Below, piece by piece: positions 1-9,825 of a stretch of 64,000 nucleotides of DNA; within the stretch, counting starts at the first letter, position 1, and every line of letters begins with the position of its first letter. The DNA is from Pedobacter nyackensis (GTDB lineage Bacteria > Bacteroidota > Bacteroidia > Sphingobacteriales > Sphingobacteriaceae): the NCBI RefSeq assembly GCF_900176505.1, contig NZ_FWYB01000001.1, positions 283,400 to 347,399 on the forward strand, read 5' to 3'. Below the pieces are notes generated by a model. It was not told the DNA's origin. It saw only the letters and a list, made by a program, of their open reading frames with translations, and did not search any database. A program made the position numbers and the translations under genes.

Positions 1-1
1 G

Positions 2-233
2 CAGTCAGTGTTTGTTGCCCGAGCTCTGAGAAATAAAATTTGCTTGTGCCATAAGCCACCACATCTGTTGTTTTAGCGTAGTTAATGGATTTATTTGATG
101 GGTTGACCTTGATAGCTGTTATATCGATTGCAGCATTAACTACATTAATTGAACTGGATGTCTTAAATGTTACCTCATCTTTTTTGCATCCTACAAAAAA
201 TAATAAAAATAGGTATATATATAAACTCTTCAT
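2..233 (-). CDS. Partial small lipoprotein, DUF4397-like (C-terminus beyond window)
   Basis: An open frame starts with ATG at 233 on the minus strand and runs off the left edge, so only about 77 residues are visible. It begins MKSLYIYLFLLFFVGCKKDE, a lipoprotein signal peptide with a lipobox ending in Cys15 and a charged stretch after it, so the product should be lipid-anchored in the envelope. The following residues (SINVVNAAIDITAIKVNPSN) resemble the start of DUF4397 surface proteins; that assignment is tentative. The start lies one base after the stop of the upstream gene, so it is the last visible gene of the first importer operon. The substrate or role is unknown. Confidence 0.6.
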   Translation of the reverse strand, partial: MKSLYIYLFLLFFVGCKKDEVTFKTSSSINVVNAAIDITAIKVNPSNKSINYAKTTDVVAYGTSKFYFSELGQQTLT

Positions 234-234
234 G

Positions 235-750
235 TTAATTAGCTATTTGTTTGTTAAAAACTCCAGTTACTACATAAGTATTAGCAGGATCGTTTTGACT
301 TTTTCTATTATGAATCAAGGTCAATCTCGTCCCATCTTCAGAGATGGTCCATGATTCTTCAACAGTAGTGAGAATTTTGGATTCCGCATCATTTGTTACC
401 AATATTTGTTTCTTAATCAGTCTATTTTTGCTGTCGTCCCAGGCAAAAGAACTAATAAGCTTTTCTTTTTCAGAAATTACTTTTTCTCTTTTGGCACCGG
501 ATAGCGCACTTGAGGTTGTTTTTGTCTTAACAAGTTTATCACCTTGGTTAATCACGGAATATTGGAATACTGAATCTTTTGTAAGAGCTAGATTTATAGC
601 TTCTGGGAATTTAAAATCAGGTGATGTTTTAATATCACTTTTTTCTTTATTTAAGACCCAATTCCCAGAATATTTATCATTTGGAGCTGTTCGCCAAGAA
701 ATAGCAGTCGCACATATTATCGTTATAACGATTAGTTTAAATATCTTCAT
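235..750 (-). CDS. Small secreted lipocalin-like protein, function unknown
   Basis: This 171-residue protein has an N-terminal hydrophobic signal segment (about residues 4-18) and a beta-rich body. The motif YSGNWVLNKEKSDI (about residues 27-40) resembles the opening strand of lipocalin-like secreted proteins of Bacteroidota that start G-x-W-x-L-N. The late part, WTISEDGTRLTLIHNR, fits repeated strands of a small beta-barrel. No catalytic motif is visible. It starts 3 bp after the stop of the thioredoxin gene and ends one base before the next lipoprotein, so it belongs to the importer operon. It could bind the imported ligand or its products; that is inference. Confidence 0.65.
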   Translation of the reverse strand: MKIFKLIVITIICATAISWRTAPNDKYSGNWVLNKEKSDIKTSPDFKFPEAINLALTKDSVFQYSVINQGDKLVKTKTTSSALSGAKREKVISEKEKLISSFAWDDSKNRLIKKQILVTNDAESKILTTVEESWTISEDGTRLTLIHNRKSQNDPANTYVVTGVFNKQIAN

Positions 751-753
751 GAT

Positions 754-2292
754 TTAATTTTTAAGTAGCGCCTTATCAAGCATGTTTATAAACTCTTTTC
801 CGATTGGTGTTTCAAGTAAACCTGATGCCAGAAGTTCTCCATTGTCATTTTTTTGTGCCACCAGAACTAAATTGGGAGGTCTTGATGAAATTAAACTTCC
901 GTCCTTACCTATAATGAGTTGATTGGGTCCACCAATAAAACCATAATAAGTCCAAATGGGATCATCAAAACCTTTTCCATTAGTATATAAATTAACTGTT
1001 CCTGGTGATGTATACCTTTCAGTCGGAATGCTTTTAAGCCACTGTTCTTTATTGGTGTCTGCGCTGACGGTTAAAAAGACGATATCCTTATTATCTTTAT
1101 ATTTTTCAACTATTTGTCGCATAGCAGTGTTTAGCCAGATACAACCGCCACATCCTGTAAACCAAAGATCCATCACCACTACTTTGCCTTTGTAGTCACT
1201 TAAATTGTGAATAAGGCCGTTTTGATCACTTAAAGCAAATGGATACGCAGAAGAAAATTCCTTTGCTTTCCATGTTGAAAAAGCCTTTTTATTCAAGGGA
1301 TCAATCGAAATGCTCATTAAGTCATTTATGAATGGCCTTACAAAATCTGAAGGCGCTCTTTTACTTGCAACCAATAATAAGTCCTCTCGGAAAGGGCCAG
1401 TGTATTTTCTCTTCAAGATCGGGTATAGGCCTTTGAAGTAATTTTCCTTACGATTAACTGCATTTTTAGCTCCATAAGAATTAAGTTCTCTCAGAAAAAT
1501 CAAGTCTGTATAAAATGCAGATAGATTTATATATTTTGCATTGAAAGATTCGGGCTGCTTTAGTCTAACGGCATTAGATAACTCATCAGCAAATTCGACG
1601 CCGCTTGTGAAATACAGATTTTCTGTAATTTCGATTTCAGTCCTGGACAATGCATCAATCAGTAATATCTGATAAACATCTTCTGGAAGTTCCCCTTTAT
1701 AGGTTGCAATCAGATTTTTTCTAATGCTATTATCTGTATGTAAGGCGGCAACAAAAGATGGCAAAAGCTCACCAAACTTCTTCTGATTTCTTAAATCGAC
1801 ATACCGTTGGCTTAGACTCTCATATGTATGGGGAAGATTATAAAGGTAGCTTTGTAGCTTGAGTTTTTCAGAACCCTTACCAGTAAAAGACATCTTCCCA
1901 TCTTTCCATATATTTAATTTTAAGCTATCTCCCCGCTCAAATAGATATAATTCTTCATATTTATCGGCAAACCGAGTTTGACCTTGGATAGGAGTAAAAG
2001 CATTTTTACGATTCTTTCCTAATGCCCAAAATGATAAATATACAAGTTTAGAATTAGCAGGAATTTCTGCTTTAAACTTTCTGTCAGGGGTAACGGGCAC
2101 AGTAATAACTTGCTCATCATTTGTAAGTTTTGACGCGCGATCAAATATTTTAATCTTTATTTCATTTAGTTCAAAATATTTGACGATCGTTGAGTCTATT
2201 CTTCCAGAAATTATGATATTTTTTGTCTGAGCCATTGTCGCTCCCGAGCATAGGAAACCAATAGCTGCTATAAAAGAAAGTAATTTTTTCAT
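754..2292 (-). CDS. Secreted TlpA-like thioredoxin of importer locus 1
   Basis: This 512-residue protein has a signal peptide (about residues 1-21, ending ATMAQ), a long N-terminal region of unclear fold, and a C-terminal thioredoxin/AhpC-TSA-like domain from about residue 350. The redox motif is C381-G-G-C384 within DLWFTGCGGCIWL; a cis-Pro region follows at GGPNQLII. TlpA-family proteins reduce or rearrange disulfides in the periplasm. It lies 20 bp downstream of susD and is one of three paralogues here, each the last or near-last gene of a SusCD operon. The partner substrate is unknown; either thiol-containing ligands or the importer components are possible. Confidence 0.85.
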   Translation of the reverse strand: MKKLLSFIAAIGFLCSGATMAQTKNIIISGRIDSTIVKYFELNEIKIKIFDRASKLTNDEQVITVPVTPDRKFKAEIPANSKLVYLSFWALGKNRKNAFTPIQGQTRFADKYEELYLFERGDSLKLNIWKDGKMSFTGKGSEKLKLQSYLYNLPHTYESLSQRYVDLRNQKKFGELLPSFVAALHTDNSIRKNLIATYKGELPEDVYQILLIDALSRTEIEITENLYFTSGVEFADELSNAVRLKQPESFNAKYINLSAFYTDLIFLRELNSYGAKNAVNRKENYFKGLYPILKRKYTGPFREDLLLVASKRAPSDFVRPFINDLMSISIDPLNKKAFSTWKAKEFSSAYPFALSDQNGLIHNLSDYKGKVVVMDLWFTGCGGCIWLNTAMRQIVEKYKDNKDIVFLTVSADTNKEQWLKSIPTERYTSPGTVNLYTNGKGFDDPIWTYYGFIGGPNQLIIGKDGSLISSRPPNLVLVAQKNDNGELLASGLLETPIGKEFINMLDKALLKN

Positions 2293-2312
2293 GTAATATC
2301 AATGATGGTTAG

Positions 2313-3698
2313 TTATCTTATATTTTGTTGTATTCCACTTTGTGCGATTTCATCATTAGGGATTGGTAGCACATATCTTGGATTGTTAGGTTCCAGCGAA
2401 TAGATTGTTCCTGCAACATTTCTTGTAATTGTAATGTTACGCCCCTCTAAATTGAGCCGTTTTAAGTCAGTCCATCTAACACTCCGCCAGATCAGAGACT
2501 TTCTGCGCTCCAATAAAACCTGATCTAAAGCATTTTCAGGAGAAGTAGCGGTAATATTTTGATACGGTTTGGAAGGAACAGTTGCGGTAGCTCCCCAGCG
2601 TGTAGAAATCAGTTGGTTTAGTACATCCATGGAGGGCTGCGTTTGACCTTTTCTGGCTAAGCATTCTGCCTTGATTAAAAATAGTTCATCGGTTCCCAAA
2701 CCAGTAAAGGATTGAACCGCTCCTCCGCTATTAATTGGCTTTGTATTGTAATTTCCTAAGCTGTTTTTTTGAAAATAAATTGGAAATCTTAGATCATTAG
2801 GACTATATAAGTTAATAATATCAGGGTTTACACCATATGTTGTGCTTTGGCTACTTATTGTAAACTCACTATAAGAACCGTCTAGTCTGGTGTAGTAAAT
2901 AATTTCATCACTTTTAAAATTGAATGCATTTGTCGATGTTTTACTTAAGGTAGTGTAGTCTGTCAATTTCGAATAAATACTAAGGGCCTTCTCAGCATTT
3001 AACCCCGCTTCATCATATTTTCGCATACCCAGGTAGACTCTAGCAAGCATAGCATAAACCGCCGCCTTAGACGGTCGCGTTCTTTTATCTAGGTTGATAT
3101 CCTTTTGCAGTAGCTCGCCTGCTTCATTCAGATCAGCTAATATCTGATCATAAGTTTCTTTTACCGTACTTCGTTGTAAAATAACATCGACTCCCGAACT
3201 TAATCGTAAAGGAAGACCCAGGTCGGTGGAGGCGGTTGTTTCATCAAAGCCTTTCGAAAATATACTTACCAAATTGTAATAAGAATATGCTCTGGTAAAC
3301 AAAGCCCAGCCTTTTATACGCTTCAATTCTAAATCGGCATCAATATTCTTGGATTTAATGACATCCAATATGCTATTACAATAAAAGATATTCTGAAACG
3401 GAATATTCCAATCTAAAGTTGTCCGTTCGCCATGATATATATCTTTATCCCAAATAGCTGCAGATCTTGTGGTTACGAGAAACGTTGACTGCCAGTCTTG
3501 AAGTGATGGAATAAAATAATCATCGGCTGAAACTTGTAAGAATCCAGGAGTGACATTCATGTAGTCATAACTTAAGATTTTTTCGAAATCAGCAATGGTT
3601 TCTGGTAGAACAATAGCGGTGTTGGGCTTTAGGTCTAATTTTTTAGTACAGCCATATGAACAACAAATGGCCAGTAGCATAGTAATTATCTTTTTCAT
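2313..3698 (-). CDS. SusD/RagB-family surface lipoprotein, locus 1
   Basis: The 461-residue protein begins with a lipoprotein signal ending SYGC at about residue 17, then KKLDLKPN, the usual start of mature SusD proteins. TPR-like helices follow (for example RAYSYYNLVSIFSKGF and ARVYLGMRKYDEAG), and the end has the family pattern LLERRKSLIWRSVRWTDLKRLN then YVLPIPNDEI. SusD proteins cap the SusC barrel on the cell surface and bind the ligand. It lies 9 bp after susC and 20 bp before the thioredoxin gene, so it is co-transcribed with both. The ligand cannot be read from sequence; no glycoside hydrolase is encoded nearby. Confidence 0.93.
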   Translation of the reverse strand: MKKIITMLLAICCSYGCTKKLDLKPNTAIVLPETIADFEKILSYDYMNVTPGFLQVSADDYFIPSLQDWQSTFLVTTRSAAIWDKDIYHGERTTLDWNIPFQNIFYCNSILDVIKSKNIDADLELKRIKGWALFTRAYSYYNLVSIFSKGFDETTASTDLGLPLRLSSGVDVILQRSTVKETYDQILADLNEAGELLQKDINLDKRTRPSKAAVYAMLARVYLGMRKYDEAGLNAEKALSIYSKLTDYTTLSKTSTNAFNFKSDEIIYYTRLDGSYSEFTISSQSTTYGVNPDIINLYSPNDLRFPIYFQKNSLGNYNTKPINSGGAVQSFTGLGTDELFLIKAECLARKGQTQPSMDVLNQLISTRWGATATVPSKPYQNITATSPENALDQVLLERRKSLIWRSVRWTDLKRLNLEGRNITITRNVAGTIYSLEPNNPRYVLPIPNDEIAQSGIQQNIR

Positions 3699-3707
3699 TT
3701 TATAGAA

Positions 3708-6700
3708 TTAAAAATTAAGATTTAATCCTACAGATCCCGTGAAGGGTGCAGGAATAGCATTGGTTCGAAAGTCTGGATCTATATTTAGTTTATTGGCTCT
3801 CCATAAAATACCCACATTTCGTGCGTATAAAAAAATGCTAGCTGATTTGAATTTTAACAGAGAATTATTTTTTAAGTAATATGATAATCGAATATCCTGT
3901 AATCGCAAATGATCACCCTTTTCAACTAGGTTCTCACTGTAGGTATTGAAATCAGTCCTAACGGCACTGTTGGGATAAACTAATGCGGGCGTGTTAGTTG
4001 TAAACTCGTCTCCAGGTTTCTGCCATCTTTTATTATAATCGGCAAATATATATGCAGGACTCAGTGCAGATCCATAGCTGCTGCCTCCAAACACATTCTC
4101 CCGTCTAAAGAAATAACCGAATTTATAAGTGAGGTTGAAGCTTAATTCAAAGTTTTCAAAACCAAATGTATTAATGACGCTTCCATAGTGCTTTGGTGAT
4201 GCTGAACCATGAAACTTAAGCTGACTAGGGTCAAATACCGAGGTAATTGTAGTATAATCTTTACTGATTTTTCCGTTCAAATAACCTTGAGGTGCTCCTG
4301 TTGCATCCAATCCTGCAGTAGGAAAGCTAAAAATTGAATAATAAGGATAGCCCTCAAGTGGGTTTGTTGTATTATTAGAAACAGTTTGTAAATTCGTACT
4401 CTGTTTAACCTCATACTTTGTTACTTTGTCTGTATTGTAATTGTAGAGTACCGTGGTGTTCCAAGACAATTTACCTATCAGATTATCGCTTCGAATTAGT
4501 ACATCAATACCTTTAGTCTGCAAATCGGCCCCGTTTCCTCTGAATTGTGATACCCCCGTTTGGGGTGCGTTAATTAAATTTCCAATTAGATCGTTTGCAT
4601 TTTTCTGATAAAAATCTAGACTGCCGGTAATGATATTGTTTTTGGAACTGAAGTCAATTCCAAAATTCCAAGTTTTCACTTTCTCCCATCTTAGTGAGGG
4701 ATTGGGTGGGTTCTGTATTTCAGCTGTAGGATCCCCATAGATGTTGTTTAGTTGTGTCAAACGAGCTGTGAGGTAGGCTGAAACCGATCTATCAACATTG
4801 CCGTTATATCCGAATGTAGCTCGAGTCTTTAATTTTGGGAGCCAATCAAAGCTATAAAATGATTCTTTATCCACATTCCATGCTAATCCTGCCGACCACA
4901 ACGGAACTCCTTTCTGATTTGTTTTAACTCCAAAAATATTAGATTCGTCTCTTCTGGCACTCCCTGAAGCGATATATTTTCCTTTGTACGTATATGAAAA
5001 ATTACCATAATAAGATTGATTTATGGCAATTGCCCCCACTAAGATTGGAGTGGTATCGATCATTCCAGATAGCCCTCCGTAATAAAATGGGTAGTTGAAT
5101 TGTGGGTTAATTGTTCCATTTACGCTTGTCATATTCTCGGAATTATACCCATACAATGTCTGAGTAACATTAGTTGTTCTGTTGTCGCTTGCTTCATAAC
5201 CAAGTATTGCATTGATCTCATGATCACCAGATACTAATTTGTTGAAATTCAACTGTGTCCTGAGTATTTTGGAGTAGTTTGTTCCTGTATTCTGACCAAG
5301 GATATCACCAATTGGGATCACCCTATTCACAACCCCATTTGAAATGGTTGAATATTGATTTACGGTGCTCCTAGCTAAGTAGCTTGTAGCCTTTAAATTA
5401 CTTGGTCTTTCTGAGTTTTCTGCTAAATATTGATAGTTTGCAGAAACAATTAGTCCATCAATTATTTTATAATCAACCCCTGCTTTTATTCTATATTGAT
5501 TCAGCTTTGCTATAACTGTAGGAGCAAGCTCATCTTTTGGTCTATAATGCCAATCAAGTAGTTTACCATTTCCCACTGTATCTACGTATGACATACGAAA
5601 TCCTGAGCGAAACACGGTAGGAAGAGAATTTCCATTTTCATCCGCCATGCGCTCGTATGGACTAAATGGGGAATACGTCTGGCCTGCTTTACTAGTGCTT
5701 GAAACATAATTAATGTCAGTGTTAACAGAAAGCTTGTTTTTAAACATCGAGTAGTCATTACTAGCATTAAGTGTAATCCTATCATATCTGTCGGAAACTT
5801 TACTCTCCAAATTTCTATCAAATCCTCCAGAGAGATAATAGGTATGGTTATCCGTTCCTCCACTTATGTTTACCTGATATTGTTGTTGCACCTTGTTCCG
5901 GTAAACATATTTTTCAATATCTTTTCGAACGTCATATCCTTTTAAAGCGTCGATCTTTGAGGCTGAATCGGCTGCCGTTATAATGCCATTTTTGCGCTGA
6001 TTGAAAATCTCCACAGCGGGGGAAACCGGATTATATGCATTATTAAACCTTGAGTTGTAAAAGCCTTTGGCAAACAAGAATTGTTCAAGATCAATCGTTT
6101 CTACAGATGATAGCTGCGGAATATAATATAAGTCCGGTTTATCTGATATTGTCAACGTTGAATTAATTCCAACAGTCAATTTCTGATTTTTACGACCGCT
6201 TTTGGTAGTGATGACAATGACCCCGTTGCCCGACCTCGTTCCCCATATTGATGCTGCAGCAGCATCCTTCAATACGTTTATTGATTCGATATCGGCCGGA
6301 TTTATTTGGTCAATTGTACCATCATAAGGAAAGCCGTTTAGTACAATTAATGGTGCAGCATTGGCAAACAGAGTGCTTCTTCCGTGTATCGTAACTTTAG
6401 ATGAGTTGCCTGTTAGATTACGTGGATAAAGAAGTAGTCCGCTTGTAACTCCTTCTAATCTATCAAGAATATTCGTTCCAACACCTCTGTTAATTGTCTT
6501 ATCGTCTACAATAGTAAATGACCCTGTAGCCCTTTCCTTTGGCAAGGTTTGATAACCAGTTGAAACCACATTAACTTCATCTAATTTTCCAGTAGAAATG
6601 CTGAGCGCAATCGTTCCTAATTCTTTAAGTACTTTAATTTCCTTATCCTGATAGCCTAAATAGGAAATCACCAATACAGCATTTTTATCCACATTGGACA

Positions 6701-7214
6701 AGAGAAACTCTCCCTTTTCATTAGTTCTGGTTACCCTGTCCGTGCCTTTTATTTTTACACTTGCACCAATTAATGGTTGGCTATTTTCATCCACAATCTT
6801 CCCAGTGATATCAATTGCTTGAAATCGGGCTATCATATTTTCGAAAAAACCTTTCTCTTTTTCCTTTATCATCACCACTTTATCGCCAATTTTATAGGTC
6901 AAAGGCTGGTTGACAAAGCACTTGTCAAGTACCTCTTCCAAAGAGGCATCCTTAACATTGATACTTACAGGATTCGTATTTTTAATTAGTTTCAGGTCGT
7001 AAAAGAAGTCATAGCCACTTTGCTGGCGTATCTCTTTCATTACCTTTTCCAAAGGCATATTGGTTTTGTTCAGGGTAATTTTCTGTGCGTAGGTGCTTGC
7101 ACTTACCTGAAGAATAGCTGTAGTTATCAAAAGTACAATAAGCTTCATAACCAGCAGAAATTTATGTAAAGCATGGCGGTTGCCTCCATACTTATAATGT
7201 AAGTTTAAATTCAT
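3708..7214 (-). CDS. SusC/RagA TonB-dependent importer with STN domain, locus 1
   Basis: This 1168-residue protein has an N-terminal membrane segment (about residues 22-42), an STN/secretin-like signalling domain (about 45-115), a carboxypeptidase-regulatory-like domain (about 130-205), a TonB plug (about 215-340, with ESINVLKDAAAASIWGTRSG) and a beta-barrel to the C-terminal Phe. The STN domain is the part that contacts an inner-membrane FecR protein, which fits the fecR gene just upstream. The linker STGYQTLPKERATGSFT is shared with the two paralogues in this window. It imports an unknown ligand across the outer membrane, powered by TonB. MNLNLHYKYGG at 7214 is a good start, with a second Met at residue 23. 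Confidence 0.93.
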   Translation of the reverse strand: MNLNLHYKYGGNRHALHKFLLVMKLIVLLITTAILQVSASTYAQKITLNKTNMPLEKVMKEIRQQSGYDFFYDLKLIKNTNPVSINVKDASLEEVLDKCFVNQPLTYKIGDKVVMIKEKEKGFFENMIARFQAIDITGKIVDENSQPLIGASVKIKGTDRVTRTNEKGEFLLSNVDKNAVLVISYLGYQDKEIKVLKELGTIALSISTGKLDEVNVVSTGYQTLPKERATGSFTIVDDKTINRGVGTNILDRLEGVTSGLLLYPRNLTGNSSKVTIHGRSTLFANAAPLIVLNGFPYDGTIDQINPADIESINVLKDAAAASIWGTRSGNGVIVITTKSGRKNQKLTVGINSTLTISDKPDLYYIPQLSSVETIDLEQFLFAKGFYNSRFNNAYNPVSPAVEIFNQRKNGIITAADSASKIDALKGYDVRKDIEKYVYRNKVQQQYQVNISGGTDNHTYYLSGGFDRNLESKVSDRYDRITLNASNDYSMFKNKLSVNTDINYVSSTSKAGQTYSPFSPYERMADENGNSLPTVFRSGFRMSYVDTVGNGKLLDWHYRPKDELAPTVIAKLNQYRIKAGVDYKIIDGLIVSANYQYLAENSERPSNLKATSYLARSTVNQYSTISNGVVNRVIPIGDILGQNTGTNYSKILRTQLNFNKLVSGDHEINAILGYEASDNRTTNVTQTLYGYNSENMTSVNGTINPQFNYPFYYGGLSGMIDTTPILVGAIAINQSYYGNFSYTYKGKYIASGSARRDESNIFGVKTNQKGVPLWSAGLAWNVDKESFYSFDWLPKLKTRATFGYNGNVDRSVSAYLTARLTQLNNIYGDPTAEIQNPPNPSLRWEKVKTWNFGIDFSSKNNIITGSLDFYQKNANDLIGNLINAPQTGVSQFRGNGADLQTKGIDVLIRSDNLIGKLSWNTTVLYNYNTDKVTKYEVKQSTNLQTVSNNTTNPLEGYPYYSIFSFPTAGLDATGAPQGYLNGKISKDYTTITSVFDPSQLKFHGSASPKHYGSVINTFGFENFELSFNLTYKFGYFFRRENVFGGSSYGSALSPAYIFADYNKRWQKPGDEFTTNTPALVYPNSAVRTDFNTYSENLVEKGDHLRLQDIRLSYYLKNNSLLKFKSASIFLYARNVGILWRANKLNIDPDFRTNAIPAPFTGSVGLNLNF

Positions 7215-7269
7215 AAATTTGAATTGTTTGGGTTTAGTCTATAAATGTTTGTGTCAACTGATATTTAAT

Positions 7270-7345
7270 CCGATTATCGGAAACGGGTATTCCCAAACAC
7301 CAGCCAGAGGTGCTAGTAACACCTTTGGCTTCTTTTTGGAATACC
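7270..7345 (-). promoter_or_regulatory. Structured leader between fecR and susC, locus 1
   Basis: An outer 8-bp stem (plus-strand ggtattcc at 7286-7293 with ggaatacc at 7338-7345) encloses an inner hairpin (agcca 7302-7306 with tggct 7326-7330, and aggtg 7308-7312 with cacct 7320-7324). A small palindrome ccgattatcgg follows at 7270-7280. No T-run follows, so it is not a typical intrinsic terminator. It may process or attenuate the transcript between the regulator genes and susC. Structure is seen; function is inferred. Confidence 0.5.
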
Positions 7346-7356
7346 GGACTGGGTAA

Positions 7357-8526
7357 TTATTTCTTCACTAAAATCCTCCTTCCCTCGATCTTAAAGTGAA
7401 TCTTGCCTGTATATTCCATAATGTTCAGCACATCTCTGATATTTCTTGTTCTTGAAACTTCACCACCAAAAGACAATGAATTGTCCGGTTTATCTTCATA
7501 CACCACTTCCACATCGTACCAACGGGCAATCTTGTTCATTGTACTTTCCAAGTTGTCAGCGAATTTGAAATAGCCATTCTTCCAAGCCACCACATCTTCA
7601 ATATCTACATCATTGGTAACTTTGATATTGTTAGCGCTAACCTGTGCCTGTTCGCCCGGCTTCAGCAACTGCGTTCTGCCACCATCAGATATTTTAACAG
7701 AACCTTCCAGCAAAGTGGTCTTGATTACCTTTTCGTCTGCATACGCCATTACATTGAAATGCGTTCCAAGAACTTCTACCGTCTGACCTAAACTGGAAAC
7801 CCTGAAAGGCATGGCCTTATTGTGTGCAATTTCAAAATAAGCTTCCCCCTTGATTTCCACACGTCTTTCCTTTCCGGTAAAGGCGGTAGGAAAGGTAATG
7901 CTGGACAAAGCGTTTAACCAAACACGGGAACCATCTGCTAAAATGGCCTGCCACTGACCGCCAACCGGAACCTCTATGGTATTGTATTGTGGAGTAGTTT
8001 CCGATGAACCGTCCTTAGCCACCTCATAAACCAATTGTCCGTTTGCGGTCTTGGTAATCCGCATACCTGACTGTGTTGCCAATTGGCCGTTAAGCGCATC
8101 GTTCAGATTGATTTTTTGGCCGTTAGCTAAGGTTAGGATTGCTTTATTTCCGCCTGGTGCAATCTTATTCGCAAGTATTTGCTGATCTGATTTTGATTGC
8201 CTGTTCTGCTGATAAAAGAATATGCTTCCGCTCGCAATCACCAAAAGGACAGCGGCCAATGCCATTTTCCTCAAATTTTGATGGGTGTTGATCTTTCTTA
8301 GAGGAACAGCTTCTTGATAAATTCTACTGTTGATGCGTTGGAGCATTTTAGCCTTTGCCTGCAACTTTTCAGAATTTGACATTCCATCGGCATACTTTTC
8401 ATCAGACGCCGATCCTTCATACCATTGGTCTATTTCACGAAGTTCTGCTTCGGTAGCTTCCCCGCTTTTTAACCTGGTCATGATCTCCAGTAAATGTTTT
8501 TTGTATTCTTCCTGATTACTGCTCAT
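7357..8526 (-). CDS. FecR-family anti-sigma factor, locus 1
   Basis: The 389-residue protein has an N-terminal cytoplasmic domain (about residues 1-80), one transmembrane helix (about 88-107, ALAAVLLVIASGSIFFYQQ), and a periplasmic FecR domain with the signatures VPVGGQWQAILADGSRVWLNA, GEAYFEIAHNKAMPFRV and VLGTHFNVMAY. The C-terminal part (NIRDVLNIMEYTGKIHFKIEGRRILVKK) is the STN-like domain that pairs with the SusC STN domain. FecR proteins hold the ECF sigma factor inactive until the loaded importer signals. It follows the sigma gene by 128 bp and precedes susC by 142 bp. It presumably regulates this operon's susC. Confidence 0.92.
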   Translation of the reverse strand: MSSNQEEYKKHLLEIMTRLKSGEATEAELREIDQWYEGSASDEKYADGMSNSEKLQAKAKMLQRINSRIYQEAVPLRKINTHQNLRKMALAAVLLVIASGSIFFYQQNRQSKSDQQILANKIAPGGNKAILTLANGQKINLNDALNGQLATQSGMRITKTANGQLVYEVAKDGSSETTPQYNTIEVPVGGQWQAILADGSRVWLNALSSITFPTAFTGKERRVEIKGEAYFEIAHNKAMPFRVSSLGQTVEVLGTHFNVMAYADEKVIKTTLLEGSVKISDGGRTQLLKPGEQAQVSANNIKVTNDVDIEDVVAWKNGYFKFADNLESTMNKIARWYDVEVVYEDKPDNSLSFGGEVSRTRNIRDVLNIMEYTGKIHFKIEGRRILVKK

Positions 8527-8654
8527 ATAACTGTACTCGGAGCAGCGGGCAAAAGGTTCTAGTGAAAAACCATTATTTTTGAAAATTTAATGTAATCTAT
8601 TGATTAACAGAACAATAAATTTTAGTTAATTTTTCAGAAGGAGCAGGTTTCACT

Positions 8655-9248
8655 TTATTTAGCAAGGAGCAGGAAGCACAAAAGCATCAAGTCGAAATGG
8701 TTGCCCTTGAACTCCTCACGTAAAATCTGCATGGCTTTGTGCAGGTGTTTTTTTACCGTACTGGTGGTAATTCCGGTGCGGTCGGCAATTTCCTGATGTG
8801 AAAGCTGTTCATAGCGGCTCATCATAAAAACCTCCCTGCATTTTTCCGGCAGTTTATCTGCTGCCTCACGAACACGTCTTTTCAGTTCCTTGATGTCCAA
8901 CTGGTCATCAGCCGACAACGGGGGCAAGCTTGCTTCCTGTATCAGATTGTCGATGTGGTTATAGTGCAACTGCTGTGCGCGGTAGGCATCAATTACCTTG
9001 AACTTCAAGGCTGTTTTTAAATAGGCTTCGATGGTTGATTTTGGATTCACTTCTTCCCTGCGGATGTAGAGGCTGACAAACACTTCCTGTACCACTTCCT
9101 CGGCATCTTCACGGGAACGAAGTCGCTGAAAGGCGGCATCGGCCAATTTTTCCCAGTAACGGTTGTAAATTTCCGTGAACGCCGCATGGTCGCCAGACCG
9201 CAAAAATGCAATCAGTTGCTCTCCATTGTATGTATGATATACCGACAT
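8655..9248 (-). CDS. ECF RNA polymerase sigma factor, locus 1
   Basis: This is a 197-residue sigma-70 of the Bacteroidetes ECF group. Region 2 is at about residues 20-90 (AFTEIYNRYWEKLADAAFQRLRS, then DAEEVVQEVFVSLY) and region 4 at about 130-185 (LPEKCREVFMMSRYEQLSHQEIADRTGITTSTVKKHL), with the helix-turn-helix clear. It is followed on the same strand by fecR and susC, the normal order for a sigma and anti-sigma surface-signalling pair. The last residues (FDLMLLCFLLLAK) are hydrophobic, as in many members. The upstream neighbour is a coupling-protein remnant reading the same way, 69 bp away. Confidence 0.93.
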   Translation of the reverse strand: MSVYHTYNGEQLIAFLRSGDHAAFTEIYNRYWEKLADAAFQRLRSREDAEEVVQEVFVSLYIRREEVNPKSTIEAYLKTALKFKVIDAYRAQQLHYNHIDNLIQEASLPPLSADDQLDIKELKRRVREAADKLPEKCREVFMMSRYEQLSHQEIADRTGITTSTVKKHLHKAMQILREEFKGNHFDLMLLCFLLLAK

Positions 9249-9317
9249 GTGCGTGCTCCCTGAGAGCTAAGATAAGCAAATGTTAAGATAAAATGAATAA
9301 ATGGGCCTGATTACCAA

Positions 9318-9749
9318 TTACATTGACATCGCCTGCTGATCATCTTTAGCTTGTTCGGTGGTTTTATCATAGTTCTTCTTTCTTGAAGACGGAACCGACT
9401 TTCTTTGGGTACGTGGTTTTATCTCCCTTTGCTTAGTCCTTTGTACCTTATCAGTCCGTTTCTTTTTAGCTTGCTCAATTTCTTCCAGTTTTTTAAGTTC
9501 ATCTGCTATAATATTGGCGGCTTCCTTTTTGATTTGATTGTAATTCTCCTGCATATCTTCATAGGTCACTTTTCTGATCTCAGGAAGCGGTACATAGCTT
9601 GCTTCTTCCTTTGCTATTGCTTCATGATCGTTCTGTATCTCCCCATGAAATATTTTTAAGCTGATCCTTTCACTCGGACTATCGGCGACAATACCCACAA
9701 ACTCCCCAGAAGATAACGTAGCGATCTTGGATGCAGGAATAGCGGATGA
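9318..9749 (-). pseudogene. C-terminal remnant of a TraG/VirD4-like coupling protein
   Basis: An open frame of about 126 residues from a GTG at 9698, continuing open up to a stop at 9768-9770, matches only the end of the intact coupling protein at 11969-14011. The shared part runs from SSAIPASKIATLSSGEFVGI through IRKVTYEDMQENYNQIKKEA to a Lys-rich tail; the intact gene has SAIPASKIASLSSGQFVGM and IRTVTDEEIQENYKQIKADI. All ATPase motifs are missing. DNA identity to the intact copy looks only moderate, so this is a remnant of a different element and not a recent duplicate. It reads opposite to the intact gene and ends 69 bp before the first sigma gene. Confidence 0.75.
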
Positions 9750-9825
9750 TATTTCATTTGCCCAATTTCATTTGACATTTATTTTCTTATTTCCATGTAG
9801 ATAATTCAAATTTGATTTCAATACT

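Noticed and set aside
344..757. Plus-strand frame of 137 codons
   Set aside because: It is antisense to the lipocalin-like gene and has no family pattern; the minus-strand frame has a signal peptide and operon context.
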